Assembly: GCA_900618425.1 (NCBI GenBank)
Contig: UZAN01039818.1
Coordinates: 1,304-51,127, forward strand
Direction: 5' to 3'
Origin: Echinostoma caproni
Taxonomy: Eukaryota; Platyhelminthes; Trematoda; Plagiorchiida; Echinostomatidae
DNA: 49,824 nt
Numbering within the stretch: the first letter of the stretch is position 1; the number at the start of each line of letters is the position of its first letter. The notes beneath the pieces were generated by a model. That model saw only the letters and a program-made list of their open reading frames with translations. It was not told where the DNA came from and did not search any database. Positions 26,401 to 38,400 of the stretch are shown in pieces. The position numbers and the translations under genes were made by a program.

Positions 26401-29400
26401 GTCCGCTCTCTGGTGAAGAACCAAACGAACACAGACCCCTGTTGTCAACGCTTAACAATAGCCAGAAAGCGATGACAATGAAGGGAATTATAAGAGACTA
26501 AGTTTGTTTTTGTATGCTCTATTCCTCTCTGGACCCTCCCAGACCGAGCATATGACCTTTTCTTTCTTAATTTTATGTCATTGTTATACTATTGTTGAAC
26601 AGGGCATAGTAAAAGCACTTTTCTGATGTAGGGCAGTGAAGAAACGAAGGTGAGACCAGGTGAACCCCACTAAAGGGAAATGCGAAGGGGCGGGGGTGGA
26701 ATTAGAAATTACATGACCGCCAGAGAAGTGGTGACCGGCACCATTCAATCGTTGCAGCCGTGGGGTGGTTTAGTGGTCCAACTTTGTTTGGGTGACATAT
26801 CTTTAGTAATTCTTCTGAATACGATTTATTACTGCAAAAAGTATTGTACATTTTCATCCCTTTATACCCTGGTTTCAACCCGCTTGCTCGCTGTCAGCTT
26901 CCAGCATCGACCGGATGAAATCTATTGCACGGAGCCGATAGATAACCCCCAGAACGGTGAACCGATTGGCGTATATCACACGCAAATTGTAAGTGCATCA
27001 TGCTTAACATCTGCGGAATATAGTTTTGTGTTCCTGTCGCGAACTCTAAAATTCAGTGGATTTCACTCGATGTACAGAAAGGAATTGTTGAACTTCTCAA
27101 TGGATCAAACTATAGTAAAACAGAAAGGAAAAGCCCAAGAAGACCTACTCATGCAGGGTAGCAATTAGTGCGTGGTCAGAGCGGATTACGTCGGAAGACA
27201 GCACTTGGAATGAAAAAAGTAGCTAATCAATTAAATTTTCGTATCCGTTCATAACTTGTTCACCAGAAAAACTCATTACATTTGTATGTGTACTCAAGCA
27301 GTTCATCGAATCTCGCCCTGTAAATGAATCTGTAAGATTTGGTCAACTGAATTTATTAAGTTATGAATGAAGGTGTTTTGTATTTCCAAATCGGATGTGT
27401 AGATGTGTTTTCGCATCAAGCAATCTCCAAAAAGGAGTGTTTGCATTCACAGAGTTGAGCTATGGCTACGGCACAAGGTGGGTCACATGCGATACGAAGC
27501 GTTTTAGCCTGACTCGAGGCCAACGGTGTACTCACTCCTGCAAAGGGGTGAACGATTCCTGGAAATGAAAACGTTTGCTAGAAAGACACTAAACTAGGTA
27601 CTTGAGTGTGGAATATTTTCCTTAAAATTGGCTTATACTGATTGGGGTGGGGGTGTGTGTGGAGGAATTTGATGAGTAACAAAGTAGAGGGTGTCATAGA
27701 AGACGAAGCTACATACCCAAAATGAGGACCGGAAACTGGCATGTATGTAAGTGGAGCACGCAAAGCTATATAGATGCTGGATGATTTATACGACAAGCAT
27801 GGAATAATGAAACGTCAACCAAGTAGTTCACTAATGGTAATCAGTTCTTAGCTACGCTTTTGTTTATTCTTATTTCCATTCATTATTAGATGCAAAAGGT
27901 TTCCTATTTTTTCATAATTTCATTTGTCAATGAAGGTGAATTTACGTCAAACTCTGAGTTCACCGACCGAGAAAATGCTCGACCCTAAGCCACCATTGTT
28001 GATGCGATACGTCCCAGTAGAATGATCTTCATTTGAGCCTAAAACATTCAACTCCCGGGTGAATGATAAACTAATTGAGCAATAAAAAATTCGTTTGCTT
28101 TATCTCAACTTAGTTCAATGTTTGGTAATGCAATTATTGTCAAACAATGCCCTTTGCCGGTCAGTTTGGTTCAGTTAACCCGCAGTCCGAATGCATCTTC
28201 AACAACACACTCAGTGAGTGAAACGATGCTCTACACCAAACGAACGCTTACCGTATATTGCGTAGAATTCACACGAAATCACCCAGCAAAGGAAACTAGA
28301 CAGTTTGGTGACAAGTTATCGGTTTCAAAACCCCGTTCTTCGGGGGGTGGGACTTTCAAAGTGCATCATTTAGGCGGGAACGTAATAGCTATTTACCGAG
28401 CGCTTCCCCAAACATTTACCTTGTTACAAAGGATAGTTGTGCGTATCTCCCCTTTTATCCCCTTGTACACGAGAACCGCCCCAAGGTCTTGGTGTCATTC
28501 AGCCCAAGTTAGGACGCGGTGTGTAAGCATTAATTTCATTTGGGAATGTGCTTTCCGTTATTCCGGTCGACCGACGTTCCGCTTTATGAAAGTAAATCAA
28601 GTTCAATGCACACAGGGACTTCCCCATGCTCACTGACCGAGGACTAAGTGGGTTTATATTGTCAGTGCACGTAAATTGAACGGTAAACCGTCATGGTCTT
28701 AGACCACTAAATGCTGATCTTCGGTGGAATGCAAGTTCTCCAAAAAGATTTTCTTGCTTTCTTGGGTCATATCCCTTTTTCCCACTCCCGTCGACTGTTA
28801 TCGGGGTCGAAAACCAATTTGTTCCGGCGGACAGAGAACAAATGAGAATCCATGGTAGCAACAAAAATAGCAGTAGAAACTGCCTTTCTGAGTAAATGCT
28901 GGCTATCGTCGCAAATCTCAGCACGAAACGTTATCAATGATTTGACTCCTGCACTCAAAAATGCAACTAGCGGGAACATTTCACAACGTAACTAGCTTGG
29001 GGATCAGTCGATTTGTTCAAATACTACAAAGTGAAAAAACAGTAGAGTTAATAACACATCTACGAAGGGAAGCTGTCCGTTTTTCTCTAATTCACAAGTG
29101 AACAGAATAGCCGGATGACATTTTTTGAGTTCTTCGAAATGCTGTGCGGGAATGATGTGATATTCAGTGCCTCGTCTCGCGGGCACGAACAATATGCTCT
29201 GAAATCACGTTCGCAGTTGAGCATACTAAGATTCTCAGGGAATGATGAATCAAAAGAAACCTAGAAGAAAGACTGAAACACGAGTGCTTTCAAGAAGCTC
29301 CGAGGAAGAAGCTGTTTATTAACCTGCCATTCAAAAGAGACGACCTGTCTGATCTGATTAGAAGACTTTTGATACGTACTGTGAGATGAACCTTTCAAGC

Positions 29401-32400
29401 AGCCAATTTGTCATGCGTATTCGCAGGCTCAGAAATAATGACAACATCCAATAAAGACAGTTTACCCAGGCTGGCGAAATCTATGACTATCTAGTCATTC
29501 ACCTGTGTTTGTAGCAGAACCTACATTGGCCGAACGACGAGGAAACTGTCCCGGCGGATAAAAGAGCACTGTCCACGCTGGCTTTGACAAGGCCAACAAG
29601 TAATCACAGGATGCGCTGTTCTCACTCATCTAGCAGATTCACGTCACTGAGTGCAGCCTGAATTGACCTTCAATGTTATCTATCAAGTGCCACCTCCCCA
29701 CACCCTTGCCACCGTGGAAGCAATCGATATTCGCTGGATATGCCCAACCATTTGTCCACAAAACAGATTGGCCCGTGCCACTCAACTACTATTGCCGAGG
29801 ATTGATTGCACACATGACGCATCACAACCTGATTGCAGTTCGGTGCTGACCTGGTAGTGTGAAGCATGTCGCACCACTCACCTACCCTTTATCTCCCTCT
29901 CCCCCCAAGCCATGCACGGTGACCTTTTGTTGACCAGATGTCCATCCCTATTTGAACATGTCATTCGCTTATCTGATCTGTACAGGTTAGCCGAAAAATC
30001 AATGAAAATAATTGTTCTCCTCTGGAAGTGTGTATTTATGCGGTAATCATAAAAGGTCAATGCATCATCAAGTTATCTGAAATATGGATACAAGTGTCGA
30101 GTTCCATTTCAAATTTATGTTCCTCAATTTGGCCAAAAATGTATCCGCTGGTATGAGACCTAATGGAGACCCTATGACTAAACCCTCCAATTGTTTGCAG
30201 AACAGGTCACTGTACCAAAATAAACACTGTATTCCAAATGTGCATCTGTGAATCAGCTCATTCAATTAGTGTGAATAATCTGCTGCATTTATGCGGGAAG
30301 ACAAAAATAGTCTAGTTTAATCAGGGTTTTAGGATGCATAAAATGAGAGTTGGAGGGTGAAGACGGAGATGTTCCAACACTGACCGCGTATTTGGTGATA
30401 ATCTCTTATGGAGTGTGAATATTTGACTGAAATGTTAGGTGGGGACACTTCGGACACATGGCCATGGGAGGGAGAGGGATTTACCGAACTGTTTGTGTGC
30501 ACATAGTGAAGGGTTGTTTATTCTAATCTCTACCGCCTACGCTGTAGATAGCAATCGGGCTTTCGCATCCTTAGACCGAATCCCCATTAGTGAATAGATT
30601 CGACGGAACGATTCCCGCATGCGAAGATGGCTCCCAGAAATAGAATATACACCGAAAGAATAAGTGGACAAGACTATGTATCACCTATCATAGTTTTGTC
30701 CCGATGCAGCGTAAGCGAAGTGTAGTAGTTGAAGGGCGCACTGATCACGAATCACGTAGTAGAAATCACGAGTGACAGGTAAGCATTGAATCACACTGGC
30801 ACTTGCACGACGGTATCCTGCGTAACGGAGACTCAAGAAAATGCCACAGAAGTAGCAGTTCATTTATTAAAAGAAATCATGGGGTTTAAATAATATGTAC
30901 AAAGGAAGTTTATTGGTCATTCAGGCATCCACAAATTGCTTGCTCGTATTCCTAGTGTCGTACAGCTTCTGTCTGGGTCGCATGACTTCTAATTGGTGGG
31001 TACCATCGGCCTGTGATTTGTAGTTTAGAGAATGTAACGCGAAAGCGCTTTGCTGGCGTCACATGACTCATCACAGTTGTCCGGAAATCGTAACGTGTTG
31101 CCAAGTGGTTGGCGTCATCCCGTAAGCTAGGATCACCACACGATGCCTAATCCAGTGTATCGCCAATCACGTAAAAAGACTTTGTTCTACTTACACAGAT
31201 GGTGAATTGGCAACAGTTAAGTCAACGCTTCTAAAAAGCGAATACCCAGAGGAAATTATGGATCGTTGTATGAGAACCTACATTGCAAAATCTAACGGAG
31301 AAGAAAAACGTTTGCATTTTATTTCCCTTCAAAGGTAACACTTGCGAGGACGATGAGCAAAAGACTAAGGAGTGTAGCAAAAAATAATTATAGATGTAGG
31401 ATAGATAGAGGACAGGCTAGTGATGGAGATGACCACATTTAGGATCTACCAGTTTTATTGCTTCTGCGGCGCAAGTTACATAGGTCACACCACAAGACGC
31501 TTAGCCGATGGAATGAGAGAACATCACCCAACTTGGCTCAGTCGGGGACCGATAAGAGTAAGTGCAAGTGCGGATGCCGAGACTAATCCCATCGCGGATA
31601 TGCGGGAATCGTTCCGTCGAATCTATTCACTAATGGGGATTCGGTCTAAGGATGCGAAAGCCCGATTGCTATCTACAGCGTAGGCGGTAGAGATTAGAAT
31701 AAACAACCCTTCACTATGTGCACACAAACAGTTCGGTAAATCCCTTTCCCTCCCATGGCCATGTGTCCGAAGTGTCCCCACCTAACATTTCAGTCAAATA
31801 TTCACACTCCATAAGAGATTATCACCAAATACGCGGTCAGTGTTGGAACATCTCCGTCTTCACCCTCCAACTCTCATTTTATGCATCCTAAAACCCTGAT
31901 TTGACTATCTCCCCGTGTTAATTCCCTGAGTTGTCTAATGTGCTGTAATTGGACGGAAGATCAAGCACTGAAAGCATGCTTGTTCACCACATCTCTGTTT
32001 TTCTAGGATCAATATACTGGAATTATTTACTCACAATCTAGTTTTATATTTAAACTCATAAATATTATATGTAATTTACGGTACAAGAACTACTTACGAA
32101 CGATCGAAATTTAATCAATGTTGGCTTGTGAAATCTTCAAAACTATGATTCTTCACAATCAAGCAACAGCAGGTCTTCCCCCGTCGAAACAAAGGCCTAT
32201 TATTGGTTTCCGTATCATAATGCAACCAAAGAAATCTACTGACAGCGTCCAAGCAAAAAAATACGCCTCACTCTTTTTTTTCCAGTTGCTTGTCGCGTTT
32301 TGTATTTGATGGAGTAAGCGCGAAAGATTTGGTTTACGAACGAACAGTCGTCTGCTACCACTATCGCCTCTGTTGATCACGGCACGTTTACTGTTTAAGT

Positions 32401-35400
32401 ACTCACTTTGTCCTGTCAAATTATTCGAGCTGGAAAACCAAAAATTATCACATATTTTACACGGATGCCAATGGAACTCGACATTCCCAGTGAAACTAAT
32501 TGGTGATTTATTTCCAGTTTAGCGTAACATGTGAACTTCTAAGTTTGTGTACACCAAGAAATATTCATTTGAAAATAGTATCCCTTTCCTGAAATTGAAT
32601 TTCACTTTCTTGAAACAAAGTGGTTCTAATTTGTCTAGGTTTCGAATTCACTACAGAGATCATCAGGTTCGGTTCGAATTAGGTAACTTGTGAATGGAAA
32701 TGAACAGGACCGCTGTATCCATGTAGTGAATATGTAAGTTATATTTTCACTCATATTGGAGCCGGGTTTGTGCTTCACTCTCTCCCTCTCTTTCTTTCTT
32801 CCTTCTATTAAACAGTTTACGACGTCTTCCACTCTTTCGCTGGTAGACTATCTTCGTCAACAACCAATGATTTTTGAGGTTTACGGACACCAAACAGATC
32901 CCACTGCTAGTGAACGCCCCCTATCCCCAACCAGGTATCTGTCAAGGTAATTTTTTGCTGAGTTTACTCAAATGAGTTTTGTAAATAAAACTTTTTTGTC
33001 TTTGGTTACTTCCAGGCTACAGTCAGTTATCAGTCATTCTAGGTCTGTAGTATGATCGATGAATGATTGGTGACGAAGGAGTTCATTTTTTGGCTTTCTT
33101 AAATAAACTTATAGTTGTATAAGTTCAAAGCTAAACGGATTAACTAGTTACCTCGAAGTTGTAGCTTGATATGATCTGAAGTGGATGAAGCGTTGATTAA
33201 AATTGAACTTCAATACAAACCCCAAGTTTGCATAACTATTTTAGTGTTATCATAGGCCAAAGCAAAACGCATCACCCGGGTTACCTTACAAATAAGTTCC
33301 TCTAATATAATTGCAATTTTTACCTATCAGGAAAGACGCATATTATTAAATGAAACAGCACTAAATTCAGCACTCTTTTAAACGGTGCGAGAAACGAATT
33401 AGCATTTTGAAATTTGATGAAGTTCGTATTATCGCAGATGAACCAGAATGGAATCAATTTCACTAATCCACCAATTAAGCGCGCGAGTAAACTTTCATAT
33501 GTGATCATCGGAGCAATGAGCTATGCTATTGGTGCAGATGCAATTCTACATTTGGACTTATTCCTAGCACAGATGTTGGCATGGGATTCATCTTGATGGG
33601 CCCCAGGTTCACGTTTCAGCTGTGAATTCCAGGAGTGATCAGGTGGGAGTGGTTCTCTGGAATCGAACTCACACCGTATGGAAACATATGAAATGTTCTA
33701 ACATTACCTAGATTTGTCTCTTCTAAACGGAAATAGACATCTCCAACTATTTAGAACCAGTAATTTTTTGATATCGAGTGAAAGCCAAAAATGGTTTCAG
33801 ACAGATAAACACGGAATGAATGTTAGTATGCTTAAAGTCGTATATTTCCGAACTCAAAGGTCGAATGCGCAGGTTGCCAGTTCAGTGAATCTGCTTGAAC
33901 TCTACGCATGAGAATCTCAGTGTGACCCTCATAGGAGTTGCGTTGGCCTACTGGCTTTGCTATTCGACGATTTAGGATATATATATGTATGCGCATGAGG
34001 AAATCTCGTACACCAAGAAGTCAGTTCCCCAAACGGCTAAATTACAGTTCTCATTCTCACTGCTGAAGACGATCAGAAGTTAACAATTTATGGTAGCTAG
34101 CACATATTTCAGTGTAGGATAAACTAAGCTCTTTTGCAGTATTGATTGACCTTACCACCTAGGCTGTCCCAAAAACGTCTATTTGTGTTGCATTCAACAC
34201 ACAGGTGTACACGCGCGAGCACAGATTGGAGAGAGTCTCTGCACGGATACCCATGTGCACCAGAACTGGGTTCACGTTACACAAACTGAACGCTGATGTT
34301 ATGTAATTTATAGCTGCTGGTTCGGTTGGCATTAATCAGACAATCTGGGCCATTTCAGCATCAGATAATTTGGTGTTAGAGAATTCCTGATGCATATAAA
34401 CATATCCATAGTAACGGTGTAATGGAAACGTACTCTGAGCTCTTCCGGCACAGTGAAGTAGGCAGAAATGCGGTCGTGTTCTTGCAGATGGAGACGATAC
34501 GAGGCTTGGCGGGTGGCGGACGACTGTGGGAAAACGGCGGAGAGGTAGAGAGTTGACTCGGGTACGCGGTTTCGAGGAAACATTAGCAGACAGGTTCTCT
34601 ATGGGTCGAGGTTGAAGAGAAAACCTGTAAGGTAAATAAGCAGGACGACATGAACCAAAATGGTCCAGGATCACGGTGCAAAATTACTGGTACGGTTTTC
34701 AAACGTTACAAAAGCATTGTGTAATTGGTTTCGTTTTCTGGGAAAACCTGGCGACACAAATATCCCATAGTCGCTCACCAAACAAACTCTGGAGAGATAC
34801 AGGTGAGATAGACTATCATTGTCAAAGATGTTTAGTTGACCCTAGTTACACAGTTCCCTTTGATCCTTTCCGTAGTCATTATTCCATATTTTTATGTGCA
34901 GTAAGTTGATGGTTTTGCAAAAAAATATGCATTCAAAATTATTTCTCCTATAAACATTCTCTGAATCAATTTAAAGTAAACCATCTTTTCTTAATCGCCT
35001 CCTCCAACACCAAAATGTTTTAGGCGATTCCGTACTTTAGTACCGCCAACACTACCCATATCCTCACCTGTGCCTCCCATGAAATTGAGCAATATGGACG
35101 CGTTAAACAGGTAAGTGGAAACCATTTGTACAATGCTATTAAGATCAACTGATTAGCATGATTTATCGATACTTGTTCATCTGCTCATCAAGTTTTGTTG
35201 ACCTGTGTGTCAAACTGTTGTTAAACTGATACCAATGAGTAGTAGTACCAGTGGTATATGAATGACTGAGCAAAAATGCCCTGGAATCACATGACTGATT
35301 TTTCTGACATGGTCGGTGAGCTTTTTTCGAATCAATCGTGTTTACAAAAAATATGTATATGAGCATGCAAGTCCTAAGCCAAACACAGATAGAGGCTTAG

Positions 35401-38400
35401 CAACACATAGAAATGGTAAATATGAAAGGAATTCAGAGCTCGAAGTAAATTTTATTCAACGTGAATCTCTGCAAATGCGTCTGTGTATGATTTTGCGTGA
35501 TTCGTAAAGCACACTGTAAATGTCATTTGCATCTGAATGCACGGAATTGGATTGCGTTGAGCGATGAATTCGTAGTACGCCTGATCAATTTCGTGGTCAA
35601 TTTCTGTCACGATGACGGAGCGACAAAGAGAACGTGTTTATCAGGTCCATCCTTCGAGGAAACGTCGTACGACGGCCGTGGTCGATCTATGCGATGCAAT
35701 TCAGACATTTGGGTCACGCGTAATGGTTGCTTCATGTACGTACTTTAGAATGTGTTCATTCATAAACGGTAGCACAAATATCATAGTATGACAATAAACA
35801 GCCGATCTCGGTCACTGGTAAACATTTTCTGAATGAAGGAAAAATAAACGACGTTCAAATGCTGTTACTGTCATTGTAGTGGCAAAATTATCCAGGCTTT
35901 TGGAAAGCTTCCAGTTCAAAATGGTTAGCTTTCAATCTTTATCTGGCAATTTTGGTAAGCAATCTGAAGTAGGACCAAATTTAAGTAAAAGTAGGTGGTA
36001 TTTAGCTTCACGAGTAGCTCAAGTTCTCCGTGTGTCTTACGGTTCCGGGAGCTCACTCTCCTCCTTCTCTTCCTCCTGTACCATCACCACCTCTCCAGAT
36101 CGATATACTAAATAGTATTTGTTCTATTTTATAAATATAAATCACAAAACAATTGCTCCTTAACGTGTCTAACCGTTCCAGTTCTTCAAGTGTGATGGTA
36201 TCGATTAGGTTAAAAGAAAAAGAAAATGGATAGATAATTAGCTGCCAGTTGATACGCCTTCCACGTCATTTTCAGGTTGGACATGAAAATCTGACTGGAA
36301 TTGATCAAGCTGGGCAATTGCTCGTTTCCGCATACACACATGCCAGAGAAAAGCACAATACTGCCCAAGTATCTGCGAAAAATGACAGCCCTGGATTGCC
36401 TGGCGCAAGTTTGTGCACGCTCCTTCTCCCACTCTTGATGCGCATCCTGCGTGAGGTTGTATGCTACCGATGCTATCGTTTATCGGTGGTCGCTAGTTAG
36501 AGGTTGACAGCAGTTCTAAGTTGAACAGAGGTGGGCGGGGGGGACATGTATAGTTCCTCCCGAATCTATCCCATTTCTTCAGACACACGGAATCACCTGT
36601 GCGACAAAAAGGTGTGTCAAGAACACCACTCATGTTGCATCCAACCTTCGGAGTCACATAGTTTGTTAACCACAGCGAACAGATGATACATTTTGGTATT
36701 GTCATACTCAGCATTCACGACTTGTGTGTCGTCTACGCCTAAAGCAGGACAACACGTCTGTGACAGTACTTAAGCAGTAGATAACATTGACTACAGCTAA
36801 GCACTTCACTCTGATTTTCATTACCCGTTCTCACAATTTGGGTTACTAGGCATTCGTCAATTCATGGACTTACTATCCGAACTTTTTTCTCCATCAATGA
36901 GGGTAATCCCGAGATTCAATTCACTTATATACTCAAAACTACTGCCAAAGAACTTGTACGGTGAAGCTAAAGAATCCCGTCGTATTTGATTAAAGAAACA
37001 TGAGCAACATCGAGGTGGGTGGAGTCCTGGTAACTATAGACGGCACAAAGTGATCTGGCTCAGAGATTTGAAAGCCTTTTTGTACCGCGCTTAAGTAGTA
37101 GCCACGTCTACGGTTATGGGCATATTGACTGTGGTGTTTCCCTCATTGCCTTTTCATCATTTCATAGCTTCCAACAAACACATGGAATGCACTTGAGGTA
37201 ATCGACGGAAAGAGGCTGAAGAAAAGGGGGCGGGGGTAAATATCATACCAAATTTCTACCCTCAATCACAAAATTGGGTCGTTTGTGAAACTATCATAAT
37301 ATCACTCCAAATATGGTATGCTTAATAACGGTGTTTAAGTTCAGCTTGGATTCGAGGCTCGTCAAACTTGTTTTCACATGTTCTGCTGTTATCATGTGAG
37401 ATTATTTTGTTTCAGATTGACGCAGTTAACCTACACAAGGTAGATCGACCTAGGAGGTTTAAACAAGTGATTAGTTACCATAGCTTGTATAACCGATCGT
37501 GTACAGACAACCGTCAATTTTTTTATCAAACCGAATGACACGAACCCCATTTACTTTGATTCTTAGTTTTAATAACTTAAGGTATTAGAACATCACCAAC
37601 TACTTGCGTTCAAATGTCACACGGGCAGCTTAAACTGGTAGTATTAGTAGCGGTAGTAATCTCAAAGCCGTATTTATTTTGGTTTCAGTTCCACTTTGGT
37701 TCGCCGTGAAGACGTCCTTGTTTGGTTTGAAATTCTGGAACTGGATGCAAACGGCGAGTAAGTGCACCTCTTGCATTGACCCCCAAACCAAATACTATAG
37801 GAATAGTGTTTTGTATTTTTATCGGAATGATTGAGTCAGTTGATTTTGAAATTTCCATGTGAATCCAATTCTGCTTGCGGAACTCTAGAATAGATAATGT
37901 ATATTAATTCAGTGAGAAATATAATCGAAAGAAAAATATTTTCCAGTTGAAAACCGCCTCTTTCTGGGCACGTAAGAAATCATTCCAAACCTGTATCTCA
38001 TTGCCAGAGTCCTGCTAGTATTGCAAGACGCTATCTTTAACCTCAAATTGGAATAATCTGGTTGGTCCTGCATCAAACAACGTGGACTTAAACTGGAGAG
38101 ACAGGCAGCCTTGTACAGCTATTCGGATACGGTCGGTTACTTCCCTCAACATTCATTGGTTATTTTTATTAAAGATTGAACCGAATAGATCATATGCTGA
38201 TGTATTATTCATTTTGACATCGATTAGTTGGATGTACAGACACATTTATTCCGAGCGGCAGTTAGTATTCCGTTGCCGGCGTTATCCTCATCCTCATCCA
38301 CTGTGCTGCAATATTTCGAATTTGATTTTCAAGAACATCAGTATGGTTGGAATTGGGTTGCGTTGGTTGCAATTTGTCATTTTCCTCCGGTACCTCAATA

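Larger units (their letters stand above)
28770..29870. mobile_element. Penelope-like element remnant 2 (head-to-head inversion)
   Basis: Two parts of one PLE in opposite orientation. On the minus strand, 29192 down to about 28770, are reverse-transcriptase segments (EYHIIPAQHFEELKKCHPAI, QLPFVDVLL, then VKSLITFRAEICDD). On the plus strand from about 29280 comes what should follow them: KKLFINLPFKRDDLSDLIRR, then TFQAANL, and a GIY-YIG endonuclease with TYIGRTTRKLSRRIKEHCPR at about 29.52-29.58 kb. The 5' end of the inverted half abuts the 3' half. This topology is the same as L1 5' inversions ascribed to twin priming. Stops break both halves. The outer ends are approximate. Confidence 0.7.
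30319..31901 (+). mobile_element. Penelope-like element remnant 3 inside a 302-bp inverted repeat
   Basis: Plus-strand PLE sequence starts at about 31.13 kb (ELATVKSTLLKSEYPEEIMD, pre-endonuclease region). It continues to a GIY-YIG endonuclease (FRIYQFYCFCGASYIGHTTR, then REHHPTWLSRG) and ends in a 3' noncoding region. The last 302 bases are present again, inverted, at the left end. The subtype resembles remnant 2 (REHHPTWL). No clear target-site duplication is visible. A bracketing atagtc motif outside both arms suggests the repeat runs slightly further with a small indel. Confidence 0.78.
26989..32815 (+). other. Intron 8 (5.8 kb) with two Penelope-like remnants
   Basis: Phase 0 intron. 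The first 1.7 kb holds a 172-codon ORF (28118-28636) with no recognisable motif. 28.77-29.87 kb is PLE remnant 2 and 30.32-31.90 kb is PLE remnant 3. After 31.91 kb the sequence is AT-rich with a CT-rich tract leading to the acceptor. Confidence 0.8.

Noticed and set aside
26680..27168. 162-codon plus-strand ORF
   Set aside because: It is exon 8 (26898-26988) extended by chance into both flanking introns. The family homology covers only the exon.
28118..28636. 172-codon plus-strand ORF, the longest gap-free ORF outside the exons
   Set aside because: No recognisable motif, intronic, composition like its surroundings, and no splice or start context that makes it stand out. Could be chance or part of an old repeat.
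34332..34674. Overlapping minus-strand ORFs of 112 and 83 codons
   Set aside because: No motif recognised, and two frames are open at once, so composition explains them. Not called as a gene.
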